A DNA stretch of 6,960 nucleotides from Lachnospiraceae bacterium. Lineage in GTDB: Bacteria > Bacillota > Clostridia > Lachnospirales > Lachnospiraceae. This document shows positions 1 to 6,409 of the stretch, in pieces. Under the pieces are notes generated by a model. It was not told the origin of the DNA. It saw only the letters and a program-made list of their open reading frames with translations, and ran no database searches. The translations under genes were made by a program, and so were the position numbers. The stretch covers positions 1-6,960 of the forward strand of contig JAJQCU010000085.1 of the NCBI GenBank assembly GCA_021202575.1, written 5' to 3'. Every line of letters begins with the position of its first letter. Within the stretch, counting starts at the first letter, position 1.

Positions 1-1090
1 GGTCATGGCAGCGGCCCACATGGGTCCCCGCCTGAAAGACAGACACATACTCCTCCGCCAGATTCTCCGTCAAAAGCCCCTGCCTGCGGCAGTTCAGCCC
101 GATATGATACCGGATATCCGTGTCGTTCAGCAGCAGATAATCGCTGGCCTCCTCCTCCCCGTCCTCCATCTGAATCAGAGTCAGGCAGGCGCCCTGGCTG
201 TATACGTTATTGCCCTGAAAAACCCTGCCGTTGTCCAGCAGGATATCCAGAGACTGGACCGCCCAGTCCCCCTTGAAGCGGTCGCCCAAAAGCCAGGTCA
301 GGCTGTAGTGCTTTTCCTCCAGCTTCCTTAAAATTCCGTAAAAAGCCCCGTCCAGCTCCTGACTGTATTGAGTCCTCTCCTCCAGCGGCGGAAGCTTCGG
401 CATCCTCTCCGGCGCAAGCTCCGTAAAATGCACGGACCAGGGGGCGGTATTGCCCTCCACTGTGCAGTACCAGCCGGTCATGCCCTCTTTCTGATACTCA
501 AAAATCCGCGCGCCGCCTCTCCAGAGCTTCTCCTGATCGTTTAAAAAGAAGTGAAAAAGGCTTTCCTGACGGGACTGCAGGTACATTCTGGTCTTTTTGG
601 AAAATAACTGTGCGGTTGCGCGGGCCAGAATCTTGTAGGCTCTCTCCTGCTTCACCGGATCCTGAGGCAGATACGTGGTAAACATTACCGCCCCGGCCCT
701 GTCCGCCCGGCCATATCCCTGCGCCAGCTGCAGGGACAGCCGCAGAAAATGATGCAGAAGCTCCCAGGTCTCATAGCTGCGCCCCCCGGCGGTCACCACA
801 TCCTGTTCCATCGCCAGGGCAAATACATTCTCAAAGCTGACGGCCTCCGGCAGCTGGACAATGGTCTCGGCGTCATATCCCGCGTAGTAACGGTTGCGGT
901 ACAGCGCCAGAAGCGCCGGGAAGGCATAGATCTCCCCTTTGGGCCTGCTCTTCACAGACACAGGGGAAAGCCCCTCCCCCGGGCACAGGCTGATCTGGGC
1001 ATAGCTTCTGCCGAGGTCAATGCCCAGCAGCAGGCCGCCGCCCCGGTTTTCTCTGTTAATCCTGTCGATAAATTCCGGTTTCTCGAACAT
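1..1090 (-). CDS. DUF5716-family protein with actin/Hsp70-like (ASKHA) fold, C-terminus cut by window edge
   Basis: 363 codons are visible from the ATG at 1090, open to base 1, so the C-terminus is missing. The N-terminus carries LLGIDLGRSYAQISL (residues about 21-35), which resembles the phosphate-1 loop of Hsp70/actin-type ATPases (Asp25, Gly27). Near residues 266-302, LTWLLGDRFKGDW followed by QGNNVYSQGACL resembles the adenosine-binding region and the terminal Gly-Ala helix of Hsp70 folds. No clear phosphate-2 motif (DxGGGT type) is visible between them, so nucleotide hydrolysis is uncertain. From memory this matches DUF5716, a Lachnospiraceae family of unknown function usually beside DUF5717. 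The start is supported by a GAGGGG sequence just upstream and by the 11-base gap after the DUF5717 stop, implying co-transcription and probably translational coupling. No signal peptide or membrane segment is seen, so a cytoplasmic location is inferred. Family name and fold are recognised by pattern, not by search. Confidence 0.8.
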   Translation of the reverse strand, partial: MFEKPEFIDRINRENRGGGLLLGIDLGRSYAQISLCPGEGLSPVSVKSRPKGEIYAFPALLALYRNRYYAGYDAETIVQLPEAVSFENVFALAMEQDVVTAGGRSYETWELLHHFLRLSLQLAQGYGRADRAGAVMFTTYLPQDPVKQERAYKILARATAQLFSKKTRMYLQSRQESLFHFFLNDQEKLWRGGARIFEYQKEGMTGWYCTVEGNTAPWSVHFTELAPERMPKLPPLEERTQYSQELDGAFYGILRKLEEKHYSLTWLLGDRFKGDWAVQSLDILLDNGRVFQGNNVYSQGACLTLIQMEDGEEEASDYLLLNDTDIRYHIGLNCRRQGLLTENLAEEYVSVFQAGTHVGRCHD

Positions 1091-1101
1091 AGTCCCCTCG
1101 G

Positions 1102-3633
1102 TTACTTCGGCCAAAAAAGCCCGGTCAGGGCATCCATCTTAAAGTAATCCTCCAACGCGTGGTACAGCTTTTCGTTCTCCCGCTTCTCCCGCTCAGCCAG
1201 CATCTGATTGATGCGGCCGAAGCGGCTTCCCTGTCCCTCAAAATCCGCGCCTCCCTGCTCCACGCCCTGCTTTAACAGCACTTCCTCGCTGCCGTCCAGA
1301 GTGTACACCTCATACTGAAGCCTTTCATTAAAAAAGAGTAAAAACTGACAGGCATACAGGCCCTCGCAGATTTTTTCCATGGGGAAGGACTCTTCCTTTT
1401 CCGCCTCCCGCTCTATCCCCTGAAGCAGCCGACAGCGCACCCAGACAGGGCCGTCGGCCAGCCCCCGGTATTCCAGAACCTGATAAGCCTCCTTCTCCAG
1501 AATCGCTTCATAAAGGGTATGAAGGGATTTAAACCAGGAAAGGTACACTCCGTCCCTGTAAAATTTCTCCAGCCAGGAACCGGCAAGCGAAAGCACCTCT
1601 TCCTTCTGTCTCCCCAGACCAGCACGCAGAATACTTTCCAGGAAATTGACGCGCACCGCCGGACTAAACTCCGTTTCCCGCGCCAGATCCGTAATCAGGG
1701 AAAGCTGCACCGGGCCTATGGATTCCTTTTTCAGACAGCCCTGAAGGCCGGAAAACTCCAGGAATTCGGACAACAGGGAGGCATCGTCCCCCTCATACGC
1801 CGCCAGAATTTCCTCCACATTGGTCAGAATATACTGCTCCTGCGTCATCTGGCCAATCAGGCGGCCCGCGAAATCGGAGGTATCAGCCGAAAGCGCCCGG
1901 GCTCTGGCAAAGAGAATCCCCTTTTCCAGCAGGGTGGCGTCCCAGTGATCCATCAGATATTCCATACCCCAAACGCCGATGGTTTCCTCCCGGTAAAGAG
2001 ACTGCCAGAAGGACAGCTCCTGCGCCTGTCCGTCATCGCTGTCATCAAAGATCTGCGCCATGACGCCTTCTATCTCTTCCCCCCGCTTTTCCTTTTCCAG
2101 GACAGGAACAATCCGGGCGGCAAATTCTTTCTTATATTCCTCTGTCACAAGAGGATCGGAAAACAGATGAAGCACGCCGGGCAAAAGGCTTCCCAGATCC
2201 TCGTCCTTTGTCTCCTCCGCCAACGCCATCTGATACAAACCATACTCACCGGCATTGTCATTCAGCCAGGCGGCCCAGCCGGTCTGATCCATCATCGGTG
2301 TGATGACGGCATCCTCACAGGGATAACGCCTGCCGAAATGATCCTCCGCCCACAGCACATAGCGGCTGCCATACAGCGGCAAAATGGCCGTTCCTTTTTT
2401 GATCCCGGCCCGGATCTCCTGCCAGTAATCCTCGTACTCCACAATGGCCGTCCCCTCCGACAGGGGCAGGCCCTCCACACGGCAGGAATAACAGATATCC
2501 GCCAAAAGCTCTCCCTGATCGGGGGAAAGCATGGGAGACACCAGGAAATTACTGTAAAGATAGCACAGACCCGCGTTAACCTTCCCCTTCTTGAACTGCT
2601 CCATCATAAAGGGCTGGATCAGCGGCTCATATTCTTTGTACAGGGCCAGCCAGCGGGCCCGGTATTTATGTACAAGGGCGTACAAATAGGCGCAGCGCAC
2701 CTCCTCCGTGGGCGAGCTGTGGGCGAAATACTGAAGCACAGTCATGGGAATCGCTCTGTCGGCGGACAGCTCCTCCCCGTCCATCTGCCAGCTTTCCACT
2801 GGAAGAGACTCCAGATAGATTTCATACAGGCCATTCTGGCTCAGCCCCTCATCGATGGCGCGCCGGTACCAGACCGTCATGCCGGGCTCCCTGTGGCTTC
2901 CCAGAATACCCTGTCGGCAGATCGCCTCCAGCAGCAGCCTGCCCGGGGCCACCTCGTACATCCCCTTCAGCAGCGGAAGATACAGAGGCCTGTAAAAATT
3001 CAGGGTAGCCATATATTCCGAGACAATCCTCGCCAGAGAAATGGAAACTCCGGTGTGCCGCAGCATGAAAATCAGCAGATGCTCCTCAAACTCTGAGGTC
3101 TCATAGACAAAGGTCGGATTTCTTTCGATCAGAGACCGCGCCTCCAGATACAGAAGCGGACTGCGGCAGCCCCGGATAAACATGCCCTTCAGATAATGAT
3201 ACTGTTCGGCGGCGTCCGCCATATTTTCCTTATTTAAATAATAATAAAACCAGGAAATCTGCCACAGGGCGGGATATTTTACGGAAAGCTCCCTCAGCTT
3301 GCCGGCCGCTTTCTCATCATAGTCCGGATCATCCTGCAGCAGCGTAGTCAGATAGAGATAATAGGCATGGCACAGCGGGAAGCGGTCGCTGTAGTCCAGC
3401 AGCCAGACAGAGCACTCATCCAGCAGATTCTCCACCGACTCCGTGTCCCGGCGCATAATACCCAGCTGGACATAGAAAAGCTGGGCGCTGATATCTGTGT
3501 CCGGCTCCTCCAAAAGCTTCCCAACAATCTCCTCCGAGTCCCTCATCCAGTCCAGGCGGCTCACCCTTCTCAGGCGCATATCGATATAAAGTTGTGTCAG
3601 CCTTACGCGCAGCTTCCGTGAATTTGTGTTCAT
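1102..3633 (-). CDS. DUF5717-family large helical protein, function unknown
   Basis: Complete gene of 843 residues. I recognise it from memory as DUF5717-like, a Lachnospiraceae family of unknown function that sits beside DUF5716. Residues about 1-390 and 455-843 look almost entirely helical, with many aromatic/leucine-spaced helices (for example YLYALVHKYRARWLALYKEY, residues 316-335) reminiscent of a TPR-like solenoid. Residues about 395-445 look different: a short strand-rich segment (TAILPLYGSRYVLWAE, then HFGRRYP). There is no signal peptide, membrane segment or enzyme motif, so a cytoplasmic scaffold role is inferred. The ATG at 3633 has GGAAGG eight bases upstream and a promoter whose predicted start point is only about 30 bases away, so a much longer N-terminus is unlikely. 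My recollection is that many family members exceed 1,000 residues, so this may be a short form. DUF5716 follows by 11 bases. Confidence 0.8.
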   Translation of the reverse strand: MNTNSRKLRVRLTQLYIDMRLRRVSRLDWMRDSEEIVGKLLEEPDTDISAQLFYVQLGIMRRDTESVENLLDECSVWLLDYSDRFPLCHAYYLYLTTLLQDDPDYDEKAAGKLRELSVKYPALWQISWFYYYLNKENMADAAEQYHYLKGMFIRGCRSPLLYLEARSLIERNPTFVYETSEFEEHLLIFMLRHTGVSISLARIVSEYMATLNFYRPLYLPLLKGMYEVAPGRLLLEAICRQGILGSHREPGMTVWYRRAIDEGLSQNGLYEIYLESLPVESWQMDGEELSADRAIPMTVLQYFAHSSPTEEVRCAYLYALVHKYRARWLALYKEYEPLIQPFMMEQFKKGKVNAGLCYLYSNFLVSPMLSPDQGELLADICYSCRVEGLPLSEGTAIVEYEDYWQEIRAGIKKGTAILPLYGSRYVLWAEDHFGRRYPCEDAVITPMMDQTGWAAWLNDNAGEYGLYQMALAEETKDEDLGSLLPGVLHLFSDPLVTEEYKKEFAARIVPVLEKEKRGEEIEGVMAQIFDDSDDGQAQELSFWQSLYREETIGVWGMEYLMDHWDATLLEKGILFARARALSADTSDFAGRLIGQMTQEQYILTNVEEILAAYEGDDASLLSEFLEFSGLQGCLKKESIGPVQLSLITDLARETEFSPAVRVNFLESILRAGLGRQKEEVLSLAGSWLEKFYRDGVYLSWFKSLHTLYEAILEKEAYQVLEYRGLADGPVWVRCRLLQGIEREAEKEESFPMEKICEGLYACQFLLFFNERLQYEVYTLDGSEEVLLKQGVEQGGADFEGQGSRFGRINQMLAEREKRENEKLYHALEDYFKMDALTGLFWPK

Positions 3634-3641
3634 CCCAGGTG

Positions 3642-3647
3642 CCTTCC
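3642..3647 (-). promoter_or_regulatory. Ribosome binding site of the DUF5717 gene
   Basis: GGAAGG on the minus strand, eight bases before the ATG at 3633. It decides the start: the ATG at 3655 opens a different frame, and the ATG at 3663, although in frame, reaches a stop codon after three codons. Confidence 0.6.
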
Positions 3648-3668
3648 GTTTTCATCCATACATGAGAC

Positions 3669-3698
3669 AGTATAGCACACTCCGGCGGACTTTCACAA
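3669..3698 (-). promoter_or_regulatory. Sigma-A-type promoter of the DUF5717-DUF5716 operon
   Basis: On the minus strand, TTGTGA (3698-3693) and TATACT (3674-3669) are 18 bases apart. The -10 is preceded by TGC, giving an extended -10 (TGCTATACT). The predicted transcription start is near 3662, leaving a leader of about 30 bases with little room for a riboswitch. The -10 matches the consensus at 5 of 6 positions and the -35 at 4 of 6. Confidence 0.65.
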
Positions 3699-3759
3699 CA
3701 GGCAATTCATTTTTATTCTTCTGATGGAAGCTTGCATACCAGGAGAAAATCTTAAAAGC

Positions 3760-3804
3760 CAGGTTACAGTCCCTCGGAATTCCAACAGAGGATCTGGAAC
3801 CCTG
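3760..3804. repeat. Nested inverted repeat in the metK-DUF5717 intergenic region
   Basis: Outer arms CAGGTT (3760-3765) and AACCCTG (3798-3804) pair with one bulged C. Inner arms CCTC (3772-3775) and GAGG (3788-3791) also pair. The loop contains the palindrome GGAATTCC (3776-3783). An alternative pairing TTCCA/TGGAA (3780-3784 with 3795-3799) excludes the inner stem. There is no T-run beside it, so it is not a simple terminator. It lies upstream of the DUF5717 promoter and downstream of metK; its role is unknown and it may be chance. Confidence 0.3.
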
Positions 3805-3833
3805 ACGGTTTCATTTAAATACAGACGATAGCG

Positions 3834-3869
3834 AAGCCGGACTTCTGAAAAATAAGAGGTCCGGCTTTT
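3834..3869. terminator. Strong hairpin just after metK, candidate terminator
   Basis: Arms AAGCCGGAC (3834-3842) and GTCCGGCTT (3859-3867) form nine perfect pairs. The stem extends with TCT/AGA around an 8-base loop. It begins about 13 bases after the metK stop, the usual place for a metK terminator. Read with metK (minus strand) the stem has one A-C mismatch and is followed by TTCGCTATCG, a poor U-tract. Read on the plus strand the mismatch becomes a G-U pair and the stem runs into TTTTAAAT. Terminator function for metK is therefore likely from position but imperfect by sequence; it may act as an RNA 3'-end stabiliser or in the opposite direction. Confidence 0.55.
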
Positions 3870-3879
3870 AAATATTCCT

Positions 3880-5037
3880 TTATGACAGTTCCTTTGCCCA
3901 GCTTTGCGCCAGGTCGGTCTGCTCCCAGGTCATATCGGCGGTATTGCTGCCGAAATGCCCATAGCTCGCGGTCCGGCTGTAAATGGGCCGCCTTAAATCC
4001 AGCTTCCTGATGATTGCCGCCGGACGCAGATCCAGATCTCTTCTGATCAGCTCGCTGATCCGTCCACTGGAAATTCTGCCGGTGCCGAAGGTATCCACCA
4101 GCACACTGACAGGCTCGGCCACACCGATCGCGTAGCTTAACTGCACCTCACACCTTTCAGCCAGTCCCGCCGCCACCACATTCTTGGCGATATATCGCGC
4201 CATGTAGGCCGCGGACCTGTCCACCTTTGAAGGATCCTTGCCGGAAAAACAGCCGCCGCCATGTCTGGCGTAGCCGCCGTAGGTATCCACAATGACCTTC
4301 CTCCCTGTCAGCCCGGTATCCCCGGCGGGTCCGCCGATGACAAATCGTCCTGTGGGATTGATATAAAACTTCGTGTTCTTATGTAACAGCTTCTCCGGAA
4401 CAGAAGGCAGGATAACCTCTCTTCTGATATCCTCCCGCAGCCTTTCCAGCTCAATTCCATCCCTGTGCTGGGTTGAGACCACAACCGCCGTAACGCATGC
4501 CGGCTTTCCTGCCTCGTCATATTCCACTGACACCTGACCCTTTCCATCCGGCAGAAGATAAGGCAGAATGCCCTCCTCCCTGACAAAGGTCAGGCTCTTT
4601 GTAAGTCTGTGTGCCAGTTCAATGGGCAGCGGCATGAGACTCTCCGTCTCCGTGCAGGCAAATCCAAACATAATCCCCTGGTCGCCCGCGCCGCTCTCAT
4701 CCTCAGTCTCCCTGTTCACTCCCATCGCGATGTCCGGGGACTGAGCGTGGATATCCACCTGAATTTGGCAGGTATCTGCATCAAAGCCTATGCCTGGTAC
4801 GGTATAGCCAATGCTGCGTATCACCTCTCTGGCCACAGCCTCGTAGTCTGCCGCGCAGGCGGCAGTGATCTCGCCCATAATATGTACAGCGTCAGTGATC
4901 GCCGTGGTCTCACAGGCCATATGGGCATTTGGATCCTTCGCCAAAACAGCATCCAGAATTCCGTCCGAAATCTGGTCACAGACCTTGTCCGGATGCCCTT
5001 TGGTTACACTCTCTGAGGTAAAAATACTTCTTTCCAT
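3880..5037 (-). CDS. metK: S-adenosylmethionine synthetase (methionine adenosyltransferase)
   Basis: Cytoplasmic enzyme making S-adenosylmethionine from ATP and methionine, releasing phosphate and diphosphate; it supplies the methyl donor for the cell. At 385 residues it is full length for the family. Visible motifs: [12 protein letters not shown] (14-25, ATP/metal-binding His15, Asp17), GEIT (55-58), the first signature GAGDQG (116-121), [13 protein letters not shown] (235-247), and the second, P-loop-like signature [16 protein letters not shown] (260-275). Two positions differ from the form I know best: TDAV (48-51) where TG is usual, and Cys263 where Ala is usual; neither removes a known catalytic residue. 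The ATG at 5037 follows AGGAG at proper spacing, and a good promoter lies about 95 bases upstream. It appears monocistronic, with its own promoter and a hairpin after its stop. Identification is secure. Confidence 0.97.
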   Translation of the reverse strand: MERSIFTSESVTKGHPDKVCDQISDGILDAVLAKDPNAHMACETTAITDAVHIMGEITAACAADYEAVAREVIRSIGYTVPGIGFDADTCQIQVDIHAQSPDIAMGVNRETEDESGAGDQGIMFGFACTETESLMPLPIELAHRLTKSLTFVREEGILPYLLPDGKGQVSVEYDEAGKPACVTAVVVSTQHRDGIELERLREDIRREVILPSVPEKLLHKNTKFYINPTGRFVIGGPAGDTGLTGRKVIVDTYGGYARHGGGCFSGKDPSKVDRSAAYMARYIAKNVVAAGLAERCEVQLSYAIGVAEPVSVLVDTFGTGRISSGRISELIRRDLDLRPAAIIRKLDLRRPIYSRTASYGHFGSNTADMTWEQTDLAQSWAKELS

Positions 5038-5041
5038 AGCT

Positions 5042-5046
5042 CTCCT
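5042..5046 (-). promoter_or_regulatory. Ribosome binding site of metK
   Basis: AGGAG within GGAAAGGAGAGCT, four bases before the metK ATG on the minus strand. It supports the annotated start, where the protein begins [18 protein letters not shown] as expected for MetK. Confidence 0.75.
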
Positions 5047-5062
5047 TTCCTTCGTTTTCCCG

Positions 5063-5100
5063 GCGTCATGCCAGAAGGTATGACAGCCGTCCTCTGACGC
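5063..5100 (-). promoter_or_regulatory. Structured 5' leader of metK with two competing hairpins
   Basis: In the metK leader RNA, GCGUCA (5100-5095) can pair with UGACGC (5068-5063), six perfect base pairs. Alternatively GUCAU (5084-5080) can pair with AUGAC (5069-5065), extended by CC/GG after one mismatch and closed by a UUCU loop. The two share the UGAC segment and cannot coexist. A further GGCCG/CGGCC stem is possible just upstream. I do not see the conserved cores of SAM-I, SAM-III or T-box leaders. Regulatory function is inferred only from the mutually exclusive pairing. Confidence 0.3.
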
Positions 5101-5130
5101 GGCCGCCGCTATGAACGGCCACAGGAAAGA

Positions 5131-5159
5131 AGTATAACAGGAAGAGGTTTAAAAGACAA
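5131..5159 (-). promoter_or_regulatory. metK: Sigma-A-type promoter of metK
   Basis: On the minus strand TTGTCT (5159-5154) and TATACT (5136-5131) are separated by the ideal 17 bases, with TGT immediately before the -10 making it an extended -10. The predicted start point is near 5124-5122, giving a leader of about 85 bases before the metK ATG. Confidence 0.75.
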
Positions 5160-5172
5160 GAGCGCATGAGAA

Positions 5173-5193
5173 TTGTTTTTTATTTTTTTGTTT
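5173..5193 (-). promoter_or_regulatory. A-tract upstream of the metK promoter, possible UP element
   Basis: A nearly pure A-run on the minus strand (AAACAAAAAAATAAAAAACA) in an otherwise GC-rich region, about 50 to 66 bases upstream of the predicted metK start point. A-tracts here can bind the RNA polymerase alpha subunit or bend DNA; function is inferred. Read on the plus strand it is a long T-run, but no stable hairpin precedes it in that direction. Confidence 0.4.
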
Positions 5194-5275
5194 CTGCTCA
5201 CAGCCGCTTTCTCTTCTTTGCAGGACGCCCTTCGATGTACGACGATACGCTCTTCTGGTGCCCTCACCCACAGAG

Positions 5276-6409
5276 TTACCTGCGGAATTTGCCACGGAGA
5301 AGCAGAATGACGATACACGCTGCCATAAGCCCCGGTACAAGCATCCGCAGCGCTTTCTCCATCCGGATCAGCTCCACAGAGGAGGCAGCAGTCAAAGCCG
5401 GACTGTCCTCTGAAATTTCATCAGAATTTTGCCGCGTATCCGCCGTCTCCTGTCCAAAAGCCGAATCCACACACTGCATTTCCCCGGTTTCAGACTCCGG
5501 CTTTTCCTCAGCAGTCCTCTCCGCGTCCGCCTTCCCGTTCCCGTATTCCGCCCGCGCAGATTCGTCCGTTGTCCCGTCCGTCCTCTCACAGTACACCACA
5601 TAGCGGTAAAGACCGTTGGAAAGATAGGGATGGCAGGTGATCAGCGTCACCAGGTCCCTCCCCTCCTGTATCAGAACCGCCGCGATATCCCATGGGTCAA
5701 TGACTCTCGTCTCCGTCACCTGATAGACCAGGGTCTCCCACGGATTGACAATATAAATCAGGCTACCTTCCGTCAGACACTCAATCTCCCTGAAATATGC
5801 CATTCCCGCATATCCCCTGTGCCCCGCGATGACACAGTTGGAGGAAATTCCCCCAATAGGAAGGCTGGTCTGGGAGAGTACCGCCGCCCCAGCCGCCAGG
5901 TTCTCCGCGGAAGCCCCCAGATACAGGGGCAGGAGCACATCCATATCCGGAATCTCAATATAGCCGACCATATTGTCATCTATATGCCAGTCTCTCAGGT
6001 TGATCGGCTCCTGCTGGTAGCTCCAGGCGTCCGTCAGATTCTGCCCGTTCTGAAGCAGATTCTCATTGTATTCCAGCATCGCCGCGTAGAGGGCGGACAA
6101 GTCACTCTCTCCGGCGGCGCTGTCACTGTCATTTTCCGCATCGGAGGCAGTACTTTCCCCTTGTCCATCAGGTCCCGTATCTCCGGCATCCATCATGAAG
6201 TTCCCGAGATTTGTACCAACGGCACCTGCGTCAGAAGCTGCGGAAGCCGCATCGGAGTCATCAGCTTCCCTCTGGTATCTCTCCTCGAAAGCCCGGATCA
6301 CAGCCCTGACCTGCCTGTCAAACCGCCACTGCCTGACCATGGGACAGGCATAGATTCCCACACCGGCCAGCATGATCAGAATCCCGGCTCCCACTCTCAG
6401 CCTACCCAT
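5276..6409 (-). CDS. Divergent class C-type sortase with two membrane segments and acidic linkers
   Basis: Transpeptidase of the cell-surface sortase family, 377 residues. In order: N-terminal membrane anchor (about 5-25), an acidic Ser/Ala/Asp/Gly-rich low-complexity linker (about 48-103), the sortase domain (about 104-276), a second acidic linker (about 277-345), and a C-terminal membrane segment (about 352-371) ending in basic residues. Catalytic residues are visible: His197 (AGHRGY), Cys259 (TLITCHPY) and Arg269 (GLYRYVVYCER). The TSLPIGG motif (181-187) and VGYIEIP (148-154) fit class C. Where class C enzymes carry a DPW/DPF lid, this has Asp127-Ala128-Trp129. The ATG lies inside the end of the preceding sortase gene (8-base overlap) with AGGAGG four bases upstream, so translation is probably coupled. 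It likely acts with its neighbour on pilins or surface proteins encoded beyond the window; its substrate cannot be told from sequence. Confidence 0.88.
   Translation of the reverse strand: MGRLRVGAGILIMLAGVGIYACPMVRQWRFDRQVRAVIRAFEERYQREADDSDAASAASDAGAVGTNLGNFMMDAGDTGPDGQGESTASDAENDSDSAAGESDLSALYAAMLEYNENLLQNGQNLTDAWSYQQEPINLRDWHIDDNMVGYIEIPDMDVLLPLYLGASAENLAAGAAVLSQTSLPIGGISSNCVIAGHRGYAGMAYFREIECLTEGSLIYIVNPWETLVYQVTETRVIDPWDIAAVLIQEGRDLVTLITCHPYLSNGLYRYVVYCERTDGTTDESARAEYGNGKADAERTAEEKPESETGEMQCVDSAFGQETADTRQNSDEISEDSPALTAASSVELIRMEKALRMLVPGLMAACIVILLLRGKFRR

Noticed and set aside
1519..3096. A 525-residue open frame on the plus strand
   Set aside because: It lies wholly inside the DUF5717 gene in antisense, has no family resemblance and no convincing ribosome binding site, and its composition (His, Gln and Arg rich) is that of a reverse-complement shadow of a GC-rich gene.
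3416..3655. A 79-residue minus-strand frame starting 22 bases upstream of the DUF5717 ATG
   Set aside because: It overlaps the DUF5717 start in another frame, has no good ribosome binding site at proper spacing, and becomes Gly/Ala/Pro-rich out-of-frame sequence.
3767..3775. GAGGGACTG on the minus strand, resembling part of the SAM-I riboswitch core
   Set aside because: The remaining conserved SAM-I elements (GGCCC...GAAACC...GGCAACC) are absent, and it lies upstream of the DUF5717 promoter, so it would not be in that transcript.
5042..5132. CTTCTTTCC near the metK promoter is complementary to the metK ribosome binding site (GGAAAGGAG), suggesting an anti-Shine-Dalgarno switch
   Set aside because: The complementary bases lie between the -10 element and the predicted transcription start, so most would not be transcribed.
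5254..5274. A small hairpin (GGTG/CACC) after the second sortase as a terminator
   Set aside because: The stem is only four pairs plus a bulged extension and is followed by AGAAGAGCG, not a U-run; no convincing terminator for the sortase operon is visible.
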